Positions 1-6,286 of a DNA stretch of 16,037 nucleotides are shown piece by piece. The position numbers and the translations under genes were made by a program. The stretch's first letter is position 1. Every line of letters starts with the position of its first letter. The notes under the pieces were generated by a model. That model ran no database searches and was not told where the DNA came from. It saw nothing but the letters and a program-made list of their open reading frames with translations. This DNA comes from an uncultured Acetatifactor sp. (GTDB taxonomy: Bacteria; Bacillota; Clostridia; Lachnospirales; Lachnospiraceae): contig CAJUFI010000084.1 of NCBI GenBank assembly GCA_910585665.1, positions 1 to 16,037 of the forward strand, given 5' to 3'.

Positions 1-52
1 ATACAACGAAAACGGCTATAAACTTGCATCAGTTATTTGTAGACAATTCCTT
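1..52 (-). repeat. Half copy of the ~103-bp palindromic element (window edge)
   Basis: These 52 bases match the reverse complement of the last 52 bases of the window (15986-16037) with a single mismatch (T at 24 versus C). They also match one arm plus part of the loop of the full element at 113-215. The copy ends at 52 with the terminal GACAATTCCTT. It is cut at the window edge inside the conserved loop, at the same position as the copy at the other end. Strand is given in the AAGGAATTGTC-first orientation used for all copies. Confidence 0.9.
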
Positions 53-102
53 AAGAACTGCCGGAAGACAATTCCTGAGGAACTGTCGGAAGACAATTCC
101 TT
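53..102 (-). repeat. Two tandem mini-hairpins derived from the palindromic element
   Basis: Two short hairpins lie in tandem between the half copy and the full copy. The first is AAGAACTGCC (53-62), GGAA (63-66), GACAATTCCT (67-76). The second is AGGAACTGTC (78-87), GGAA (88-91), GACAATTCCT (92-101). Each looks like the two outer 10-bp arms of the large element joined directly, with the interior lost. Read on the minus strand, the three mismatches in the first hairpin and the single one in the second all become G-U pairs. This gives 10-bp stems closed by a 4-nt loop. Confidence 0.75.
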
Positions 103-112
103 ACTTCCCTTT

Positions 113-215
113 AGGAACTGTCGGAAAATAACTGATGCAACTTGTTTAGGAGAAAGCCCGGAAATACAAGGAAAACGGCTATAAACTTGCATCAGTTATT
201 TGTAGACAATTCCTT
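113..215 (-). repeat. Full copy of the ~103-bp palindromic element
   Basis: The outer arms are AGGAACTGTC (113-122) and GACAATTCCT (205-214). A 3x3 internal loop follows (123-125 against 202-204). The inner arms form a perfect 15-bp stem (126-140 against 187-201). The interior of about 46 nt has a further GTTTA/TAAAC pairing and a possible AGCC/GGCT pairing in minus orientation. It aligns end to end with 10398-10500, and three inner-stem pairs differ by compensatory changes. It could be a structured RNA, a MITE or an ERIC-like extragenic palindrome. No transposase lies nearby. Confidence 0.85.
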
Positions 216-325
216 AAGAGCCTCGAGAAGCTTATCTGTCGTTCTGTGGGATTAGTATAGCCTGCATTTCTTAACAGACTGCCCTGACAATTCTAAAGAA
301 TTTTTAAATAAAAGCGAAAACAATG

Positions 326-372
326 CAAAAAGCCGGGAGCTTCCCTCCCTTTCGGAACAGAAGCCCCCGGCT
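326..372 (-). terminator. Rho-independent terminator of the GH38 pseudogene
   Basis: On the minus strand, a 13-bp stem (331-343 paired with 360-372) is followed by five U (complement of 326-330). The only imperfect pair (338/365) is a G-U wobble on the minus strand, which fixes the direction. It lies 18 bases past the stop codon at 390, so the mannosidase terminator survives although the gene is dead. Confidence 0.85.
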
Positions 373-389
373 GCACGAATCACATTCTA

Positions 390-2355
390 TCAATACCACA
401 CTTTCACCGTCTTGATCTCAAAGGCCCTGAAATCAAGGGCCAGCTGCTGTACAGGCCCGTACTCCTCCTGAACCTCCTCCAGCATGTCAGTCACCGCCGC
501 CCCCTTCACGGGAATGCCGAACGCCAGGCTGACGGTCTCCCCGGAGCCCTCGGCTTCATACAGGCGCAGCACGAAGCTCTTCTCCCCGGAACTGTCCTCC
601 CCTTTAGACTCCGCGGGCTTCACCGTCTCCACGATCACATGGTCGCTGCCCACCCGCAGCAGACTCTCCATAGGCAGAGCGCCCTCCACGATGACGGGCT
701 TCTCATTCAGTAGATAAGCCGGGCAGATGACGTTCTCCGCGGACAGGCTTCCCAGGTGGGGAAGGAACGCATAAGTGCACTCATGGATGCCTTTGTCCCC
801 TCTGAAATCCGGCAGACAGCCGCCCTTGTGCAGCGACAGCCGCATCTGGCCCTCCTGTACGCTGATGGCGTATTTGCAGTCATTGAGCACTGCCGCCCCG
901 CAGCGGGTCTCGGACAGGTCTGTATACTTATGGTTAGACACCTCAAACTTCGCTTTTTCAATGGAAGTGTTCCGGTTGGTCACCCGGCGGATATAGCCGA
1001 ACTGCACTTCCTGGCTGGCGTAATCCGTGTGAATCGTGGTGTCGAAAGCCGTCTTCAGGAACCGGTGGTCATCCTGCCAGTCCATCCTGGTATCGAAGAC
1101 CACTTCCGCCGAATCTGCATAGAAAATCACATCCTGCTCCAAAGTGGACTTCGCGCTGAGACGGTAACGGTTCCGGATACGGTACTCCACGCCGCCTTCG
1201 GCCACCACCTCGGAGGAAAGCAGCTGCGCACAGTCGCGGAACTTGCTCTCACAGTCCGCGTCCACGTCCCAGTTGTCCCAGCTGGCGGAGACCTCCTCCG
1301 CCAGCAACAGCGTGTTGAGCGCATAGCCCTCGCCCCGGAGCTGCCTGCCGTTCCTCTTGTCCACCAGGGACTCCAGGTAGCCCTTTTCGTTGAACACCGC
1401 CTTCACCACCGGCGTCTCCAGCACATTTCCTTCCGCTTTGAACACAGAGTCCGCTTCCGCATGCTCTTTCGTCATCTGCAGCACCAGGCTGCCGAATGCG
1501 GGTATGGTGATGCCGCGGACTGCCAGCTTCCGGCTGCCGTCCCTGTCCTCGATCACCTGTTGGACATAGTCCCCGCTGACATAAAAGCCCTCAAAGGGCA
1601 GATAGACCACATCGCTGCGGTCAAAGGACAAGGTATTCACCAGGGTGACCGTCTTACCGGAATCCGCACTGCTTCCGATATCCGCACTGCTCCCAGCATT
1701 CGCGCTGCTTCTGGTATCCGCCCCGCTTCCGGCATTTTCCCGGACCCCCGCCCCCGTCCCCGAAGCCGTAGGAAATCAGACGCATGTCGGAAACCGTCCG
1801 CTCCTTGATGGTGTTGCCCCCGCGATCCAGTAGATTGTCCTTCATGGCGGCAGGATCCGGCCATACATGGGTCCTGTTGAAATGCACCAGAACCCCGGAA
1901 CCGTCAATTCTCTTCCAGATAAAGGTATCGTAGGGGAACTCATTGGTGTCATTCCAGGCAATCTTGGTGGTCAGGAAATACTTCACGCCGCAGCCCTGCA
2001 TGATCTGGGGCAGCGCCGCGCTGTAGCCGAAGGTGTCAGGCAGCCAGAAAGCATCGGATGTGTAGCCGAAATTCTCCCTGGTGAACTTCTGCCCCCAGAC
2101 GAACTGGCGGACCATGTACTCGCCGGAAGGGATATTGCAGTCGCACTCGATCCACACGCCGCCGTTGGGCTCGTAGCGCCCCTCTGCCACGCGCTTCTTG
2201 ATGTCCTCGAACAGGTCGGGCTACATCCTCTTGATGATGTCGCTGTGGTAGGCCGAACTCTGGATAAAGGTGTATTCCGGGTACTGATCCATCAGGTTCA
2301 TCTGATTGGCGTAGGTTCTGGCGCATTTCCCTTCCATCCAGACTACATTTATTCC
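390..2355 (-). pseudogene. Decayed alpha-mannosidase (glycoside hydrolase family 38)
   Basis: GH38 alpha-mannosidases remove alpha-linked mannose from glycans. Part of the catalytic domain is read from 2355 downward: KCARTYANQMNLMDQYPEY, then GRYEPNGGVWIECDCNIPSGE, then WLPDTFGYSAALPQ carrying the nucleophile-type Asp, ending at SYGFGDGGGGP near 1750. The C-terminal beta domain (VNTLSFDRSDVVYLP onward) is in another frame from about 1740 down to the stop at 390. Four lesions are visible. The N-terminal part with the family's HxHxD/AWLWP region is missing, and an in-frame stop (2356-2358) lies just upstream. A TAG at 2221-2223 replaces what is usually the Tyr of a YPDLFE-like motif. There is a frameshift near the G-rich run at 1745-1765. 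The roughly 250 residues normally found between GDGGGGP and the C-terminal domain are absent. Truncation next to the AAA-ATPase-like gene suggests that acquiring that gene, or a linked rearrangement, removed the 5' part. Confidence 0.88.
1662..1733. repeat. 18-bp tandem repeat, four units, inside the GH38 pseudogene
   Basis: Units begin at 1662, 1680, 1698 and 1716 (consensus ATCCGCACTGCTTCCGRY), with a weaker trace at 1734. In the frame of the downstream C-terminal segment they encode a GSSADx-type six-residue repeat on the minus strand. The array sits at the junction where the middle of the enzyme is missing. It may be a natural flexible linker or a slippage product at the deletion point. 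Confidence 0.8.
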
Positions 2356-2400
2356 CTAATCCCTCCATGTCGCCAAGCCTTCCCTCTTCCCTGATATCCC

Positions 2401-3987
2401 CTATCTTCCTCTTTGCACTTTCTCAATGATACACCTATGCTCTTTCTTCTTTTTATGATAAGTTATGCCTACCAGTAAAATTTCTTTCTCATATTTTTCC
2501 AATACTCCTGTATAGTTCCGGGCTTTTATCTGACTGATTGCCCCCTCTGCCGACTGATTCCACTTCAATTCTACAATCATAGCCGGTTTATCAGAATGTC
2601 TCCTTGGCACAAAGACGATATCTGCAAATCCCTTTCCTGCCGGCAATTCCCGTATCAACGTATAATCCTTTCTGGCACTGTAATAGGCAATCGTGATTAC
2701 ACAGCTCAAGGAAAGCTCATTGTTATAAGCAAGCACTGATGTATTGGCCGTATGCACCTCATCTATTCCCCTGGCCACCGCTTCGGAATCCCCGCGGATT
2801 GTCGCTCCCAATAATTCCTCCGAAGCTTTCAGCATCTTCACAACGTCCTCCCAGCCTCCGTCCTCTATGGCATTTTCGAATTCATCAGCCACTTCCTGGT
2901 TTGGGATAAAAGTCTCCTGTCTCTCCAAATCATATGCCAGATACCCTAGATGAATCAGCAATGTCATCACATCATCCCGGCTCTTCACGCTGGTCATGTC
3001 GTTTTGGAACCTCTGGGGATTGATTCTGCACCGGCCCCCGCCCAGCATCAGCAGAATCGCATCCTTCAATCCGTCAAAATCCATGTCGATATACATCTTA
3101 AGGGCTTCATATGTCTCCGTCCCCGTCCAGTAATTCCCGAATTCCTCACTCAGCATAGCTTCCACCACAGACCGCGGACTATATACGGATCCCACCCGAT
3201 TAAAATAATATCCGTCATACCAATGCTTTGCTTCCTCAAAATCCATATGGAATTGTCCGCACAGCCCCCGGACTTCCTGTTCCGTAAAACCCACATATTC
3301 CGACAGGACACCCGGATTGATCATCGTGAACTCTTTAAAATTATTCAAAGCCGACTGGGTTCCGTATTTCTTAATCGGCAGAATTCCTGTCATATAAGCC
3401 AGCTTGGTAAACCGGCCGGCCGGTGCGCTTTTCAACAGCCCCCGCAGAAATTCGATATATTCTCCCTGTAACTTTTCGTCAAATCTGTCCTCACGGAACA
3501 GACAGTCCCATTCATCTATGATGATGACAAATTTATCACCTGTCTCCCTGTTTATTTCAGCCAGGGCGACTGGCAGAGATTCTTCCCCCTCTCCGACAGA
3601 ATCCGGATAAGCTGCCCGAAGCTCCTTTATCACTTCTTTCTGCAAGGACGAGACAACGGTCCTTCCGCTTCCTGATGTCGCCCGAAACCAGGCAATGTCC
3701 AGATACAGCACAGAAGACTGATTCAATTCCCTCTCAAAGGATGGATCAGACCCAATCCGCAGCTTTTGAAACATCTCATAAGAGTCACAGGTTCTGTCAT
3801 AATATGCGGCAAGCATTTTGGCCGCCATGGACTTGCCGAAGCGCCTGGGCCTGCTGACACATACATATTTGCGCTCTGTTTCCAGCACTTTGTTCATATA
3901 AGATATCAGGCCTGTCTTATCCACATAGATTTCCGAATTCAAAGATTCCTGAAATGTCCCGTTGCCCGGATTCAAGTAAACTCCCAT
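2401..3987 (-). CDS. AAA-ATPase-like protein with C-terminal PD-(D/E)XK nuclease-like domain
   Basis: This 528-residue protein matches the AAA-ATPase-like / DUF1703 type, a group common in multiple copies in gut anaerobes; its exact biological role is not known to me. An N-terminal segment (YVDKTGLI at 21-28) leads to a Walker A-like RPRRFGKS (46-53). IIIDEWD (155-161) is the Walker B site, and WYDGYYF (257-263) is a family hallmark. The C-terminal domain has D456 (GFADIVF) and E473-x-K475 (VELKW), with Q487 and NY 491-492 further on: a PD-(D/E)XK arrangement. The ATG at 3987 is preceded by AGGGG at suitable spacing. By eye the gene is clearly more AT-rich than its neighbours, stands alone, and abuts a truncated gene, all of which suggest transfer. 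Whether it cuts DNA is unproven. Confidence 0.9.
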   Translation of the reverse strand: MGVYLNPGNGTFQESLNSEIYVDKTGLISYMNKVLETERKYVCVSRPRRFGKSMAAKMLAAYYDRTCDSYEMFQKLRIGSDPSFERELNQSSVLYLDIAWFRATSGSGRTVVSSLQKEVIKELRAAYPDSVGEGEESLPVALAEINRETGDKFVIIIDEWDCLFREDRFDEKLQGEYIEFLRGLLKSAPAGRFTKLAYMTGILPIKKYGTQSALNNFKEFTMINPGVLSEYVGFTEQEVRGLCGQFHMDFEEAKHWYDGYYFNRVGSVYSPRSVVEAMLSEEFGNYWTGTETYEALKMYIDMDFDGLKDAILLMLGGGRCRINPQRFQNDMTSVKSRDDVMTLLIHLGYLAYDLERQETFIPNQEVADEFENAIEDGGWEDVVKMLKASEELLGATIRGDSEAVARGIDEVHTANTSVLAYNNELSLSCVITIAYYSARKDYTLIRELPAGKGFADIVFVPRRHSDKPAMIVELKWNQSAEGAISQIKARNYTGVLEKYEKEILLVGITYHKKKKEHRCIIEKVQRGR

Positions 3988-4233
3988 ACAATTACCCCTA
4001 TCTCATGATATACTACAGAATGCCAGAATTTACCGTACTGCACTGGTTAAACGTATATGGCTGGCGTTATGTAGTCGAGTTACCCGGAAATTTTAACTGT
4101 TAAGCAGTATAACTTATCGTACCATGAACACAGCAACACGCATGGCACTTATGGCCATCCGGCCGCTTTCTACTATAAATAAGGTCATCTTATCATAAAA
4201 TGAAGAATTATACAATCCACACAACCCATCCCG
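3988..4233. other. AT-rich intergenic stretch, no gene seen
   Basis: These 246 bases separate the divergent AAA-ATPase-like gene from the palindrome at 4234. They must hold the promoter of the AAA gene, but I find no convincing -35/-10 pair. Short reading frames here lack ribosome binding sites and coding character. Confidence 0.5.
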
Positions 4234-4443
4234 AAAAATTTTCACCTGTGCGGTTGCAATCCAATGGCTTGTCTGCATGCAAGCTATTGCAATGCAGACG
4301 GGCCATTGGATTAGCAACCCACTTCCAAATGAGCAAAACGCGGCTGCGAATGCAGACGCAAGAGCGCGCAAGCGCGAGTTTTGCGAATGCGGAAGTGGGT
4401 TGGATGCTCGAATGAGCATCCAACCGCACAGGTGGAAAAATTT
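4234..4443 (+). other. ~210-bp multi-hairpin palindrome (candidate structured RNA or MITE)
   Basis: Outer arms CACCTGTGCGGTTG (4243-4256) and 4421-4434 pair perfectly over 14 bp. They extend outward through A/T-rich bases to about 21 bp with one 2-nt bulge. Inside are three hairpins. H1 pairs 4258-4268 with 4302-4312, then 4271-4278 with 4292-4299, then a GCAA/TTGC tip. H2 pairs 4315-4326 with 4391-4402, then 4333-4339 with 4378-4384, enclosing a GCGC-GCAA-GCGC mini-hairpin. H3 pairs 4398-4409 with 4414-4425 around GAAT and competes with H2 and the outer stem. In H1, UU (4269-4270) faces GG (4300-4301), so on the plus strand two G-U pairs make the stem continuous; on the minus strand they would be A-C mismatches. 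This favours a plus-strand RNA. No terminator or target-site duplication is clear. Confidence 0.65.
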
Positions 4444-4464
4444 ATCAAACTTTCCAAAGACCCC

Positions 4465-4495
4465 TTGACATGGAGTTCACTCCAGCCTATATAAT
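4465..4495 (+). promoter_or_regulatory. MerR-type promoter with palindromic operator in a 19-bp spacer
   Basis: A perfect -35 TTGACA (4465-4470) and a perfect -10 TATAAT (4490-4495) are separated by 19 bp rather than the usual 17. The spacer contains the perfect inverted repeat TGGAGTTCACTCCA (4471-4484). An over-long spacer with a dyad between -35 and -10 is the hallmark of promoters activated by MerR-family regulators through DNA distortion. The first gene downstream encodes such a regulator, so autoregulation together with control of the reductase is inferred. Confidence 0.9.
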
Positions 4496-4524
4496 GAAAC
4501 TACTCTCAGGAAGAGGTGACACCT

Positions 4525-4986
4525 ATGACAATCAGAGAAGTATGTGAAAAATACCATGTCTCCCCGGACACCCTCAGGTACTATGAACGGGCGGGGGCCA
4601 TACCGGCGGTGAACCGGACAAAGAACGGCATCCGGGATTATACCCAGGAGGACCTGGGCTATGTGGAGAACGCCCTGTGCATGCGCAATGCCGGCGTCCC
4701 TGTGGAGATGGTCGCCAGGTACCTGCAGCTGTGCCGGGAAGGGGACGAGACCTTTTCCGCCAGGCGGGACCTTCTGAAAGAAGCCCGGGCGGAAATCCTG
4801 AAACAGATCGAGAAATACCAGCGGGAACTGGAGCGTCTGGAATACAAAATCCAGCGCTACGAAGCCGCCGTGGAGACGGGAGAGCTTGTCTGGGACAAGA
4901 CCTTTTCCTTCCATCCGGAGACGGAAGCCCATGACCAGGCAGAAAGCGGGGCTCCGAATCCGGCAGCACACGGCACAGGCACATGA
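4525..4986 (+). CDS. MerR-family transcriptional regulator, AdhR/NmlR-like
   Basis: This 153-residue one-component regulator has an N-terminal winged helix-turn-helix (TIREVCEKYHVSPDTLRYYE, residues 2-21, then NGIRDYTQEDL at 34-44). A long dimerisation helix rich in charged heptads follows (about 80-118), with a short polar tail. It has no metal-binding Cys cluster. A single Cys at residue 52 (LCMRNAGVPVEMV) falls where Bacillus subtilis AdhR has Cys52, the residue known to react with aldehydes and other electrophiles. The ATG at 4525 is preferred because AGGAAGAGG lies 8 nt upstream and this start gives the Cys52 numbering. A GTG at 4516 overlaps that ribosome binding site. The gene is first in a likely two-gene operon with the reductase at 5153. 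Sensing of reactive aldehydes is inferred from the Cys and the neighbour. Confidence 0.92.
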   Translation: MTIREVCEKYHVSPDTLRYYERAGAIPAVNRTKNGIRDYTQEDLGYVENALCMRNAGVPVEMVARYLQLCREGDETFSARRDLLKEARAEILKQIEKYQRELERLEYKIQRYEAAVETGELVWDKTFSFHPETEAHDQAESGAPNPAAHGTGT

Positions 4987-5152
4987 CAGCGTGCTCCCGC
5001 AAAGCACCTACCTACCTTCCCGCAGAGTCCCGGTATGCAATCATGGCGGCGCTGGCGTGCCTGGCGGCTTCCTGCATTCCACATTCCCACAACCCCCGGC
5101 GTTCCGCGCTCCCGCAGATAATCCAACATTCATCATAAGGAGGACATAAACT

Positions 5153-6286
5153 ATGGTCTACAGAAAATTCCAGAATCTACAGCTTTCCGGCCTTGGGCTT
5201 GGCATGATGCGCCTGCCCGTGCTGGAGGGAGAAGACAGCAAAGTGGACGAAGCCGCTGCCGCGGAGATGATTGACTATGCCTATCAGAACGGCATCAACT
5301 ACTTCGACACGGCATGGGGGTACCACAGCGGCAATTCCGAGCTGGTGGCCGGAAAATATCTGAACCGGTATCCCAGAGAGAGCTATTATCTCGCCAGCAA
5401 ATTCCCGGGCTACGACCTCTCCAACATGGACAAGGTGGAAGAAATCTTCGAGAGGCAGCTGGAGAAATGCCAGACGCCCTACTTCGACTTCTACCTGTTC
5501 CACAATGTCTACGAGGGGAATATCGACGCCTATCTCAACCCGAAATACGGAATCTGCGACTATCTGCTGAAACAGAAAGAAAACGGCCGCATCCGCCATC
5601 TCGGCTTCTCGGCCCACGGCAGCGTGGAAGTCATCCGGCGCTTCCTGGACGCCTATGGAAAACATATGGAGTTCGGCCAACTCCAGCTCAACTACATGGA
5701 CTGGCACTTCCAGAATGCCCAGGAAAAAGCGGCGCTGCTCACGGAACACGGCATCCCCGTATGGGTCATGGAGCCCCTCAGGGGCGGCAAGCTGGCCAAA
5801 GCTTCCCAGGAGATGACAGCCGTGATGCAGTCCTTACGCCCTGACGAGACCGTCCCCGGCTGGGCCTTCCGATTCCTGCAGAGCATACCCGGGGTGACCA
5901 TGGTGCTCTCAGGCATGTCCGACATGGAACAGCTGAAAGCGAACATGGCTACCTACGAGACGGAAGCCCCCCTGAGCAAGGAAGAATTCGACACTCTGGT
6001 GGCCCGCATGGACGAGGAGACCAGGAAGGCCGGGCTCCCCTGTACGGCCTGCCACTACTGCACCAGCCATTGTCCCAAGGGGCTCCCCATCCCGGAGCTG
6101 ATTTCCCTTTACAATGAGCACAAGGCCACCGGCGGCGGGTTCATCGCTCCCATGGCCATAGGCAGCATGCCCCAGGAGAAGCGGCCCGCCAACTGCATCG
6201 GATGCAAGGGCTGCGAGCAGGTCTGCCCCCAGCAGATCAAGATTTCAGAGATGATGGCGGACTTCACTTCCCTGATTGGAATGTAA
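5153..6286 (+). CDS. Aldo/keto reductase with C-terminal 2x[4Fe-4S] ferredoxin domain
   Basis: A 377-residue cytoplasmic oxidoreductase. The N-terminal TIM-barrel has the aldo/keto reductase tetrad: D52 and Y57 (FDTAWGYHSGNSE), K83 (ASKFPG) and H117 (LFHNVY). The GFSAHG motif is at 151-156. The C-terminal segment carries two ferredoxin-type clusters: C297, C300, C303, C307-P and C348, C351, C354, C358-P. This is the family of Fe-S aldo/keto reductases frequent in anaerobes; NAD(P)H or ferredoxin electron use and a carbonyl substrate are inferred, and the substrate is unknown. AAGGAGGA lies 8 nt before the ATG. The gene follows merR by 166 bp with no terminator between them, so co-control by the MerR protein is likely. 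Its last 42 bases overlap the end of the convergent antiporter gene. Confidence 0.95.
   Translation: MVYRKFQNLQLSGLGLGMMRLPVLEGEDSKVDEAAAAEMIDYAYQNGINYFDTAWGYHSGNSELVAGKYLNRYPRESYYLASKFPGYDLSNMDKVEEIFERQLEKCQTPYFDFYLFHNVYEGNIDAYLNPKYGICDYLLKQKENGRIRHLGFSAHGSVEVIRRFLDAYGKHMEFGQLQLNYMDWHFQNAQEKAALLTEHGIPVWVMEPLRGGKLAKASQEMTAVMQSLRPDETVPGWAFRFLQSIPGVTMVLSGMSDMEQLKANMATYETEAPLSKEEFDTLVARMDEETRKAGLPCTACHYCTSHCPKGLPIPELISLYNEHKATGGGFIAPMAIGSMPQEKRPANCIGCKGCEQVCPQQIKISEMMADFTSLIGM

Noticed and set aside
53..215. Repeated GACAATTCCT / AGGAACTGTC motifs as a CRISPR-like array
   Set aside because: The spacing is irregular, the intervening sequence belongs to the palindromic element, and there are no unique spacers or cas genes.
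756..1808. Plus-strand frame of 350 codons opposite the mannosidase remnant
   Set aside because: It is antisense to clear GH38 sequence. Its residues are rich in His, Pro, Val and Arg, typical of a shadow frame in GC-rich DNA, and it has no ribosome binding site.
4114..4419. Short frames on both strands in the 4200-4470 palindrome
   Set aside because: They exist because the sequence is palindromic. None has a ribosome binding site or coding character.
4398..4425. GTTGGAT/ATCCAAC pair resembling integron attC core sites
   Set aside because: The order of the two motifs is reversed relative to attC. There is no integrase or cassette array, and the motifs are explained by the 12-bp hairpin.
4516..4524. 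GTG at 4516 as start of the MerR gene
   Set aside because: It overlaps the ribosome binding site itself. The ATG at 4525 is correctly spaced and puts the conserved Cys at position 52.
5043..5138. 31-codon frame between merR and the reductase, with its stop overlapping the reductase ribosome binding site
   Set aside because: There is no ribosome binding site before its ATG and the composition is unremarkable. The placement is suggestive but not enough to call a gene.
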